Position numbers and translations under genes: made by a program. Below the pieces are notes generated by a model. It was given only the letters and a program-made list of their open reading frames with translations, made no database searches and was not told the DNA's origin. This document shows positions 22,805 through 33,291 of a stretch of DNA of 64,000 nt, piece by piece (within the stretch, counting starts at the first letter, position 1; every line of letters begins with the position of its first letter). Source of the DNA: Rostrohypoxylon terebratum (taxonomy: Eukaryota > Ascomycota > Sordariomycetes > Xylariales > Hypoxylaceae); contig MU385866.1 in NCBI GenBank assembly GCA_022497145.1, positions 434,001 through 498,000 on the forward strand, in the 5' to 3' direction.

Positions 22805-25800
22805 TGTGGAGCTACTATGGAAGTATAGAGACTTGGTGTCGGGTATATCGAGATCTCTCGGATTCAGGAACTGCCAATCTATGATTCGATGGTTAGGTCG
22901 AGTCGAGAAGCTGAGCATAACAATATTGAAAAGTACTAGGTAGGGTACGAGGTTGGATACACAATGCGCATGTATTTTATATGCAAGATTAGCGACTTAC
23001 AATTCAATGCGACGAATCAAAAGGACATTGACTTTAGATAGTAGGTTTTACAAGCCAAAGTCGAGAACGCCTTACTCCTAGCAACGTTCTAAACAGAGTG
23101 TTAAGGAAGGAAAGTCGGCGTCTTTTACTTTTACAGACGCGACTGTGATGAAGTCGAGTATAGGTAGATAAAATAAGGGCTTCTAAGATAACCCCGAAAG
23201 AAAATACCAGCAAGGTATAAGCTGAACATAGGGAGGTTAAGAAGAAGAGAGGTAGAATCCATTCACCGACAGTGAGGTAGGAAGGGTTACCAGGGCTAGT
23301 GTTGTATATAAGAGCCTCGACAAAGACCACCCCCCGGTCGCCGGTGTCGCCTATGGTTACCCTGATTGGACTCTCGTCGTGCATCTCGCACAATATATAC
23401 CTACATACCTACATGCCTGCATGCCTACATGACCTGGAATACGTGGGGAAAGCGCTTCAGTTCCGATGACTACTAGGTACCGTGTCGGATGCACATTAAA
23501 GCGTCCAATAACGGCGTATCAGGTGAGGTGGGTTTGAGCAATACGTGATAGCGAAGCAAACGATGGAAGGCTGGCCTTACCTAGTATTTGCCCTATATTT
23601 TCCCCATTTTCGAGGCTCAATAAGTGGTCCATGTCGCCCTATAAGAGCTGAACAGGGGTCCAGATCCGGCGAGCCGAGCAACGGTTCACCGTACGCATAG
23701 CCGCACCGACATGGATGTTTATTCCAATGGAGGTATGTATTCATGGATGTACATCCGCATGTATGTTAGTAGAGTCATCGTCGTGGTTGTAGCGGTCGTA
23801 GTCGCAGTCATACCTACAGTGCCTAGTGAGCAATACGTGCAGTATCATCTTTTAGCGGCAATAAAAATTACCTAGCGCCTCCTATCCGCCTGCAGAATAA
23901 CGGTGACCTCTCGTTAGGGGTGGAATAAGTGGATTGGACCCTTGATGTGGGACAGCGGAGCGATCACCGGCGGGGAGGGATCATCGTGAATGCCAAGTAG
24001 AAAGGTAGAGAAGTAGATCCAGGATCGCCAGGGTCAGGGTTCATGGCAGTCATGGTTCCCCCCAAGGTCACCCCCATCTTCCCTAAAAGGGGAGGATTCA
24101 GAAGCTAGAACAAGCGAAAACCCAGACCGCATATTCGAACAAACTAGCCTTATCTCCTAGATAGTTAGTGTTTGCTAGTCAGGGAAAAGAATCGAATCTG
24201 CTTCTAGACTTCTAGAATAGGGACCTCCTTGCTGTGAGTCTTGTATAGGATGTCTCAGGTGTATACATGCTAGTATATAATACAACATGTAACCCAAAAA
24301 CCTGGTACCACAGATCCCAAGGTAGCGTGATGTGTACCTAGGACCTAGGAGCTAGGTAGGTAAGCATGCATGGTGCTCTTTAGTATAGGTAGGTACACAT
24401 TCCGTACAAGTATGGACATGCAATACGTCCAGGTGTTTGCGTATGCGTGGAGTACCGAACAGCCCTAGCACTCGCCGAGCCTGCTTCGGCCGTTTCCCTT
24501 CCAGGGTTGTTAGCAGAGTTGTATAACCTGAAGTAAGAAAGAAATAATAAGAGCAATAAGCGAGAGAACATGCTCGATGAGAGGAAGCCATGCTTGCTTA
24601 TTACATATTACTCACAGCGAGTCCGTGCCAATCTGTTTTAGCCCCCATCATTCGTCAGCTAGATGGTCGGGTGATCCGGACCTCGCATATGTCGCCGTGC
24701 TCCCTTGCCAATCCGGCAGGAAGCCTGCCTAAGCCGCATCCTCGAAGCAAGCCAAAAGTACTAGGAGTTGATAGGCCGTCGTGTTCTGCAGAATACCTAG
24801 CACAAGCATCCGGTTTCTTTACCTTAAAGATGCTTACCCACTCTGTACGCCCTACCAGCCTGCCAGCCTGCCCGCGAATTTCCTGTGTGCTTGTGTGCTT
24901 TTCTGCCTGCTTTCATCTTTCCCCACAGTATAGATTCCAACACGAGGCACGAGGGATTCCTAGTATGCTTAGTTGCTATATGGTCGACGCAAATCTATAC
25001 TCCGGCAGGTCAGACCAATTGAGGAAGGCCATGTAATTTGAAACCCACCTGCATCCAGACAGGTGCACATGGACGAAACGATGGCATGGCACCACAACCG
25101 AGAGTGAGCGTCGAGCCACTAGAGTTGAGTCTATTTACGATTCGTTGTCGAATTTAGAATGATGTCGCAAGTCCCACGGTCCAAGTAGTGGTCCCAATAC
25201 TCTCAGCGTAGTGGCTCCAGCACAACATTCAAACATCCGCAAGTTCCAGTGCCACGACTCAAGCGCCGACCGCCCTTGTAACACCGTAACGCATAATCGT
25301 GGGCCGTCCCCAGACTTTGTCTAATCTTGAACAGCGGCGGGACTTCCGTCCTGTCGGGACAAGGATACCTACATATCTCCAATCTTGGGAGTCTGGGAAC
25401 TTTTTTTTATTTCTTTTTTTTATTCTTTCTTTCTTTCTTTCTTTCTTTCTTCGTCGGTCAGATCATAACCTCGAACTGCTGTGGTATCCGGCACGGGCTG
25501 CTGTGCTACATAATACGGCGCTACCCTATGCAATTCGAATTGATTCCGTAGCAATGTAACATGGGACGAAAAAAAAAATCTGAGAAATTTATATGGAGGC
25601 GGCAAGGCAAGCTGCAGATGCTCATTCCCAATAGATAACGGTTCGTTGGGGGATGCACCTGCAGGTGGTATGTCGCATTATCTTCATGTCCGATACCTGG
25701 TTGAGGCGGGCTGCAATATCGGAGAATGGCAGTAGATCGCTAAACGGTACTTGTTCATGTTGTATCAAATCCGATTTGCAACCCTCTTCCAACGTTCTGG

Positions 25801-27366
25801 GCCGTCTACTTGTCAGTCTTGTCTAGTAGTAATCCGGATATGCCGCTCATAGTAGGTGGTTTCATGAATTGAGCGATTGACAGTGATCGTCTCACGCTAG
25901 TATCCGGCTAGAATAATCCACCGACACTTCAGAGCCTCCCTTCCGCGACGAAGAGGCAAAAAAAGATAAATCAGGTATGTGAAGGGCCATGGATGGAGAT
26001 GCCAAAAGCGGCGACGCAACGCAAGTCGACATCAACTGAACGACCGAGTCAGCCTTTGGTTGCATTGGTCGCATGCGCATGGTGGATTGCCGATCAGATT
26101 AACAAACCCACTTGGCTTGGATTTGGAAATCTACAAGGGAAACAATCCAACAATCCCGGTAATGGAATTTGTACTTGCTTTCTCTGGCTTCTTCGCTTTT
26201 TCTTTTCGTCTTTGTCCGGGTTTAGTTCCCGCGATCCGAGAAGAAAAACTCACAACATATGGATAGCGGCGTTACATGGATGATAGAGATAAGCCCCATC
26301 ATGACACGTGCTTTAAGGTTTACTTAATACTACAGTCATGGCATCCATGTCTCGTACTCATGATCTAAAGACTAAAGTTTCAAGATTGTACTTGCCATGT
26401 ATTATCTGTATAGGGGTAAGTCCTATGTAGATAATCTCTAAGTTAAGCAGGTGATACTTCTAAGGTTGCCCCCGAGCCTTCAAGAATTCCTATTAATAGA
26501 ATCAGCGAGCTGAACTTCAAAATGGTCGTATCAATTTTGTTGTCGCCTAGTTTTTTACACTTTGCAAAGTGATGTGTAGTCGGGCGATGTTTCGAGATGG
26601 GTCCTACTAGTCTGCTGAACGGTTGAACCATCCCCAGATATCACGCCTATGCCTATTTAATGTCAGATGGTCCCTGACAAGGATTACAACATGCCAGAAA
26701 AGGGGGTTGTCCAATGGGAGTCGAATACAAAGTTCACTTCATGTCGGCCCTATGAGAAACTTACGTGAGGCTCTCCGGCACTTGGGACATAGCTCGGGCT
26801 TAATTATAACTTGTTAGGAATGACGACGCGGTCAAAGATCCTCGCCTGATTTCTTACATATCGTTCGGTGAAATCAACAGGCATGGTATCTTATAGAAGA
26901 CCTCATGATACCCCAAAATGCAAACTGAGATATGGGACAATGTTCAACATTACGAATTTTATGTAATACCTATGCATAGCCCCTTTCTAACGAAAGACCT
27001 AGACCTTCACGCAGAAAATATATACAAAAAATTCTAATAGTAATTAAGCTAAGCATATGAGGCTAAGAATTGGGTAGCTTTCATCAATACCTATGAAACA
27101 CCGTCACATGGTCTATGATTTTGCACAACACATTGTTATGCATGACTGAACATATCCCTTTGGATTTGAAGATGAAAACGCCGATTATTCTCCTCAGTGC
27201 TGTGTATCCTGAGACATGAGTAACCCAATCATACCGAACCATAGATGCTTTCAAGTAGGGCAAATTATGTACAAGCCCGGGCGTCATTGACCTCTTCTCT
27301 TTTGGTACCCAATCCGTTCTTTTTTATAACCTGGTAAATGCAATTGTTAGAAAAAAAAGGGGATGT
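22805..27366. other. 4.5-kb gene-free region
   Basis: No gene was recognised. The longest frames (23034-23393 minus, 119 codons; 24590-25036 plus, 148 codons) lack domains and splice-extendable neighbours. The region holds recurring CCTAGG/TAGGTA words (22938, 23396-23430, 24334-24362), a TTTC microsatellite at 25423-25452 and many short homopolymers. Base composition looks uniform, with no obvious transposon ends. Confidence 0.55.
25423..25452. repeat. (TTTC)n microsatellite
   Basis: About seven tandem TTTC units follow a T-rich run starting at 25401. They sit in gene-free DNA. Confidence 0.9.
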
Positions 27367-28547
27367 TTATGGAAGACCTGAGGTGTGACGTTGTAGAAGT
27401 GGCCGATCATCAAGACGTTCGTCAATGCTGGCTTCTTCATCGTCGAAAAAATCATCGTCTTCGTCCACAGACCCGTCTTGGCTATATATAAAGAACTGCG
27501 CAAAAATCCCCAAGTCTAGGATTAATGTTCCTAGGCTACCAGCCAGCCACGACAGATTGACGAGTATGTATCTCCCATATATCCTCTCCGACTCACCAGG
27601 CTGGCAGTGTGAGCCAGCACAGTGAGGTTCGTAGGCGAAGATCGATAGAACATATGTCAAGTTTCCTAGGCAAGCAAATAGGAAGAACAAAATGCTCACC
27701 CCCTCAGTTGATTTGCGACGCCAATTAAGTAACAATTGAGGGAGTCGGGATCCAAGATAGAGAATAGCGCATAACCAACCGAATATTTGACCCAAGATAT
27801 CAAACGAAGGAACACCCTCGCCAGCAGGAGTTTTGGGTTGGCCGTTTGAGTATTGCCTGCTGAGAAACCACCCAAGTATCCCAGCTACACAAACCATTAG
27901 AACAGCTACCGAATTCCAGACCATCGACTGTAATCTCGTTGGTGCAGGCGGAGGTACTACTGGTGGTTCTGATACCAATGGCACTGCCGGATTCAAGTGA
28001 GACCACCCACTGCCCCTCCTCCCATGCTCATCTATGTGGTCATTTAACAGCCCAGTTCTCTCATTGGGCTCTCCGACGGCCAGATTATTGGGCTCTCCGA
28101 CGGCCAGATTATTGGGCTCTCCGACGGCCAGATTATTGGGCGGTTTCGGCTGAGGTGACGGAAGCTCGTCCTTCCACGTGAAGCCTTTGTAATAAAAGCA
28201 TTGCGCTAATAGGACAAAATCTGCGATGGTGTAGTAGACGGCTAAGATGAGCATGGTTGGTAGAACGCCTTGGAGCACGGCGCCAAGAATGTTGAAAACA
28301 TCTCCAAGCAACCAGAGGATAATGAATGGAACGGAGAGGCCATCGGCGGAGCTTCGTCGGAAATTTTCGATGATCTGAGGAGAGAAGACTACGACCCAGG
28401 CCGCAATTGAGATGGAACTACAGAAGAGATCGAATTTTAGCCTATGGTTATGAACATGATGATAACACCAATTGTAACAAATTCTTACCCGCAGATGCCC
28501 GATATCGCTTCGACATCGAGATTCAGAGGCGCCGTAGGAGGCGCCAT
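27367..28547 (-). CDS. PQ-loop vacuolar membrane transporter (Ypq-like)
   Basis: Seven-helix PQ-loop protein of 369 residues, related to yeast Ypq1-3 and human PQLC2, which export cationic amino acids from the vacuole or lysosome. Exons in transcript order: 28547-28489 and 28417-27367. The two PQ motifs are visible: VVFSPQIIENFRRSSADGLS near residue 32 and LGSRLPQLLLNWRRKSTEGV in the C-terminal half. Each is followed by a conserved Leu-Gly-Asp/Asn segment (LLGDVFNILG and CLGNLTYVLS). The cytosolic loop between the halves holds three perfect copies of NNLAVGEP, encoded by a 24-bp minisatellite. The C-terminus is acidic (DEDDDFFDDEEAS) and ends in a dileucine-like stretch (RPLLQ) that could be a vacuolar sorting signal. 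The transported substrate is inferred from family only. Confidence 0.9.
28063..28140. repeat. 24-bp coding minisatellite, 3.25 copies
   Basis: Three perfect head-to-tail 24-bp units plus a partial fourth (ATTGGG) lie inside the PQ-loop gene. They encode NNLAVGEP three times in frame. The copies are identical at DNA level, so the array is recent or kept homogeneous. Confidence 0.95.
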
Positions 28548-29784
28548 TCTGATTCGGAAGTCCGAAAGAAAGCTATGCCTGTGTAACGTCGTCGAGATCG
28601 ATAGCAAGGGAGCTTGTAAATCAGTATCGTGAAATGGCAACTAGATCTTGAAGGACATCCAATAATTATGGTGTTGATGGTAGAAATAATAGTTAACTTC
28701 AAGGTAAATAAGAAGAAGCTAACTCCGAGCCAAGCATACAAAAGAAACAATTTGGCTCATAGAAAGGAAATTTTCATGGGATGATGGAGCTGAGAAAGTT
28801 GCGCCGACGCCAACGCTTTGGAATAAATGAAACTTACCCACTTAAGATTAGTTGTTGTTTCCAATGACGCTCAAATCACCCCACATTCTAACATTCCGCG
28901 TTCATGCATTCTGCGGGGACCCTTTCCACTTTCCGTTTCCCACTTGACAGCCAGACAGCCTGGGCACTTTCCAAATTTCAGCACCAGCACCTGGCACTCC
29001 CAATGTTAGAATTTTCAGCGCCGATAGGGCGATAGGGCTGGGGTAGCATGCCTAAAAGCTAATGTTGTGCGACTTGGGAATTCTGGGATTTCATGTAAGG
29101 AGAAAACTTGAATGAATCATAGAAACTTCAACATCGCCTACCTAGTGCTACATAGCAATTCTGGCCAAGGTCATCGTCAACATTGAAACGAATATCTTGA
29201 ACACTATTTTTTTTTAACTCCAAGGTCCAAACTGTAGTGCCCTGGTATAACCTCGGTGGTACCTTGCGTAGGTTCCTGCAGGTAGTTCGGAGCAAAGAGC
29301 GAAAGAAGTAATATCTTGTCGCCGCAAACGCCGTTCATCGGCGAAAGTCAACGGGTATTCGCTGTACCGCCATTATTCATCGACATATCGCGATAGGACC
29401 CCGCTCCTTTGATCGGGAGCCTTTGATAACCTTGGAAATGTCAAGTTGGGCATCTAGTATTACCCCATTAATCAGCGGGATACCGAGGACACATACCGAC
29501 TTAGCTACTAGCCTTACCAATCAGACCAATGCACGAGAGCTACTAACTCCAGAAATCCGATCCATACCTATGGATACAATCGCTACATAACACACTCTTA
29601 TTTCCCCTGCTTACATTTCTTATATCAAACTACGTCTTCTGTGAACTTCTATTGCCCAAGGTATTACTCATATATAAACAAGTACAAGTCTTCTCACGTC
29701 ATAGACTGTAAAAAAACGAACGCAATCTTCAAATAAACGTCTTATCAGCTAAAACCACCAACATAAAGGCAGAATTTAAGCGTA
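28548..29784. other. Divergent intergenic region
   Basis: This 1.24-kb region separates the divergent PQ-loop and Nudix genes. No convincing open frame was found. The 29500-29780 part is pyrimidine- and A-rich, as expected for a fungal promoter and leader of the Nudix gene. Confidence 0.5.
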
Positions 29785-31070
29785 ATGGGGTCAGCGATTC
29801 CGGACCTCCCGATCATCGCTGAAGACGACTCGATGTTGTCAAGAAAATTTGGCCGCGAGATCGTCAACTACTTCAGCGGCAGCCCTCTAAATCGAGTTTC
29901 GTTCCTAAGAACAGACTATGGCTTCTTGCGCGTCGCTTTCGCTCACCCCAGTGCATCATTCCTACTAATGAACAACTTATCGCCTCTCGCGAAAGATGCC
30001 GCAAATCTGTCCTACGTCAGTAGAGACGTGGTCGTACCGCTAACCGGCGAGGAGCCCTTCAAAACTTCGGAGGAGGAGCAGATGAAAGGTTTCAACTCCG
30101 ATGTTACACAGCCTGTCATCTTGTTCCTTGGCATCGATGAAAAGAAGACTGGGTTTGAATATCGCGAGTATAAAGGAAACCCGTACTTTGCCGTGGATGT
30201 CACCCCAAAAGGCACAATTACAGAGAAAGCAACGAGTATCATCGATATTGTGAAGACTAATGGTGTTTCTTTCATTGACGGGCGGAGACTGCTATCTCTA
30301 AACGCCCCTGAAGGTGCGCACTGACATCCCTCAATCTTGTGGAAACATTATATACTCACCATTATTAAATAGCGGCGATATATGCGGAAGCCCGTGCTTT
30401 ATTAGATTGGAATGCTCGGAACCCATTCTGTGGCGGTTGTGGTCAGCCGACGCTGTCTATTAACGCCGGTTGGAAGCGAGTATGCCCAACATCGGACTTA
30501 GCAGGCGTGCCCGAAGGCGGCGCTGCGAAAGAGAGGTCAGACTGCCCCACGCGCCACGGCGTGAGCAACCTCTGTTTTCCGCGAACGGACCCAACTGTCA
30601 TCATGGCTGTTGTCTCAGCCGATGGCTCCAAGCTTCTCCTCGGTCGGAACAAGCGCTTCCCCCCTAACTGGTACAGCACACTTGCCGGGTTCCTCGAACC
30701 CGGCGAGTCTATCGAGGAAGCAGTCCGCCGTGAGACTTGGGAAGAGAGCGGCGTGACTGTCGGCCGTGTCGTAATCCACAGCACCCAGCCCTGGCCGTAT
30801 CCGGCGAACTTGATGATCGGCGCTATTGGCCAGGCGGTTCCCGGAAAAGAGACAATACATCTCGGCCACGACGAAGAGTTGACCGACGCCAAATGGTGCA
30901 CCCTTGACGAAGTACGAGAGGGCATGGCGAACGGTATTAGCGCTTTAGGAGACCCAGCACCATCGGGCTACAAGGAGGGCGGGCTAAGGTTACCGCCACA
31001 CACGGCTATTGCCAATCAGTTGATACAAGCTGTTTTGAAAGGCTACCTGGATATAGTGCCGAAGATGTAG
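29785..31070 (+). CDS. NPY1: NADH pyrophosphatase, Nudix hydrolase (NPY1/NudC type)
   Basis: Hydrolase of 408 residues predicted to cleave NADH and related dinucleotides to mononucleotides. Exons: 29785-30313 and 30373-31070, joined in phase. An N-terminal NudC-like domain is followed by a zinc-ribbon region (NPFCGGCGQ with C196 and C199, then C214 and C234). The Nudix box runs from about G282 to V304 with all catalytic acidic positions present (GFLEPGE, then RRETWEESG). Downstream is STQPWPYP, the variant of the SQPWPFPxS motif that marks NADH-specific Nudix enzymes. The C-terminal domain PPHTAIANQLI also fits. Yeast Npy1 is peroxisomal. Here the C-terminus is PKM, which is at best a weak type 1 peroxisomal signal, so location is uncertain. 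The length is typical for fungal members. Confidence 0.93.
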
Positions 31071-32409
31071 GGGTCTTGCTAAAGTGCATATGTGGGGCGT
31101 GAACATAGGAGAGGTTGATGCATCATCACGAAGCTGCAAATGCTTAGGGAAAAGTTAGTTCAGCGATAGAGATGAAGATTCAGGACGCACTTGGCAATGA
31201 GGCGCATTTATGATAAAAGCAGAAGAAATTTTAGCTAGCATATAGACGCATAGATTTCTTAGGAGATGCCTATTAGAAACGTATGAGCTGAAACCTTTTA
31301 AGTTTCTCTGCTTACTACATTTATTCTGCGCAGAGAGAGTATAAAATTAATAGACTCATTTTGCCTCATTTTCCTAAAGTAATGTGGTGAAATTTTCATT
31401 GAGCTTGAAGTGATTGCGAACTTCGGAGCAAGCAAACCGGTACTTAGGTACATTTTACCTGAAGCTCAGTCACGTGCCAAACCTAGCCCTAGTTAGCCAG
31501 TGCGGGCGCCGAGCACCCGCCCCACCTCCTACCCCGGGCAACCCATAAATACGCTCTTCGCGCGGGCGTCACAAAAATTTTTTCTTCTTCTTTTTCTCCT
31601 CATCATCAGTAAGGGTTAAATCTACATCGTCAAATGTTTATTTAATTCTACGAAGGCTCTGCTACGGCAGCTTGCTGAGGGTTATCACTTTATTCTCCGT
31701 GGATTTCCTTCCGTTCCCGGCCTCCAAAAGCGAAGTTTCACTACTCGAAAGCGCCCTTCCCAATCAGCCGCCGACGCCAACTCTTCCTGGTTCGTGACTG
31801 TGGGGTGTTTCCGACATACCTGCGATAGATATACATTTGGATAAAGATCCTGTAATTTGGGGTTCATCGCGCGCGCGATCTGCGCGGTGTCATCGCGAAG
31901 AGACGTAGAAACAGCGTGTGATCTTGCTAGACGATTGAAATCTTGATTCGAATGCAAACGGACGTGACAGAATGTCTCCAATGATGGTCCAAGATTGTTA
32001 TTACATTTATGCCGAATACGACTTGTATGTGGTGTAGTTCCCACCAGGCTTCACACAACCTTTGGAACCAGTGAAAGCGAAGGTAGTCCGTCCCTACGCA
32101 ATCTTTAGATATTGATTTCGGGTGTCTACCTCGGACGTCGTGATGCCTTAGCGACCTGCGCTGAGCCGTAATCGATATGCTCAATGGTCCGCCTTATATA
32201 CCATAATAAGCCTCTGACGAGACCTTGAGCACACCTAGGCCAGATGAATGGAAGATTTTCAATCACGAAATCATGTGTGGCTACAAACTTTTAGGTCTGG
32301 AGGTTCGTTTTAATTTGCTATCTGTGTGCTACACCTAGAACGTAAACCTAGCACTTCCAGTACTACATCCTCCAGTAACCTTCCGCAATATCCCATCTCG
32401 TAGAAGCGC
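31071..32409. other. Intergenic region with GC-rich promoter-like island
   Basis: No gene is called. Around 31495-31620 a GC-rich block is followed by ATAAATA, a GCGCGGGCGTCAC segment and a long T/C tract, which together resemble the promoter and leader of a highly expressed fungal gene. No matching coding sequence follows. Minus-strand frames at 31685-32044 and 31927-32184 overlap and have no known domain. The rest is AT-rich. Confidence 0.5.
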
Positions 32410-33291
32410 TTAGTAGAGGCGCTTGGGGGGAGACATGGTAGCCTTGATAGTCAAGCTACCGACGTTCTGCCAGCCCTTCTTCAACAAGGAGACGAGGTAG
32501 TTAATAGCCAACATGATGTTACCAACAAGTTCATCCTCGGTCATGCCAACGTTTCCGACGGCAACACCCATGCAGAGAACCTTCTTCAGCTGGAACTTGA
32601 TGGTTGACTTGACCTCGTTGATCCTGCCAGTAAGATCGTCGGAGTGGGAGACGGGGGTAGGGAATTTACCGGCTAGAATTTCCAGTTAGATCATGGCTTT
32701 TTGAAATCAGTGATGGTTATATTGTGCTTACCCTTGGAAAGACCAGGACCCAAGAGACGAGGGATCTGCTTGATGAGAGCCTCAGAGGCGACGAAGGCAT
32801 CGTACTTGCGGGCAAGCTTCTTGATGAGCTTCTTGTTCTTGTTAAGCTTCTTCAAGTCGTCGGCAGACATGGCGTCGACACCACCGTGCTTAGCACGGTC
32901 AAGATCGTGCTGGTCACCCAAGATGCTATGTCATGACTGTTAGTACGAAATCAATTCACTCGTCACGAGTGCTGGATAAAAGGTGAGAGGTGAGAATGTT
33001 ATTCAGCGGTGGGGCATAGTACCAGATGCTCATGTTGGGGCGGGGGATCGCAGGCAGCTTGATGGTGCCAGAGAAACGCTTGTCACGCTGAGGGTCATAG
33101 TTCTTGAGGCCGATCTGGAGCTCGACGGTCTCAAGGAAGTTACGCTTCTTGGTGTTGAGAGAGTAGTCGAGAAGCTCTCCGACGTTAGAACGCACTCCGG
33201 CTGTGGCGGGGTAGAGATGTCAGTAAACTGTACATTTTCCAATCGAGGTTGTTCATTCGGTAGGCAACTGACCGACTGTGATTTTCGACAT
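32410..33291 (-). CDS. RPL1: Ribosomal protein uL1 (L10a/Rpl1)
   Basis: Large-subunit cytosolic ribosomal protein of 217 residues, the usual length for eukaryotic uL1, which forms the L1 stalk at the tRNA exit site. Exons in transcript order: 33291-33273, 33200-33023, 32925-32732, 32672-32410. The first exon has only 19 bases (MSKITV plus one base), a common pattern in ribosomal protein genes. Conserved segments include RNFLETVELQIGLKNYDPQ, RFSGTIKLP, ILGDQHDLDRAK, KYDAFVASEALIKQIPR and LLGPGLSKAGKFPTPV. The C-terminus is GSLTIKATMSPPKRLY. All splice phases agree. It is expected to be strongly and constitutively expressed. Confidence 0.97.

Noticed and set aside
22804..22918. Upstream in-frame ATG at 22918 for the calpain gene
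   Set aside because: It would add 38 residues with no conserved look. The ATG at 22804 directly precedes the Ser-rich leader, so the shorter start was preferred, though not proven.
23034..23393. 119-codon minus-strand frame with a hydrophobic stretch
   Set aside because: It is a single short frame in gene-free DNA; the hydrophobic part follows from a T/C-rich strand. No homology was recognised.
24590..25036. 148-codon plus-strand frame
   Set aside because: It is Cys/Ser/Pro-rich with no domain, typical of random frames in this composition.
31685..32184. Two overlapping minus-strand frames (119 and 85 codons)
   Set aside because: No domain was recognised, they interrupt each other, and splice sites give no longer product.
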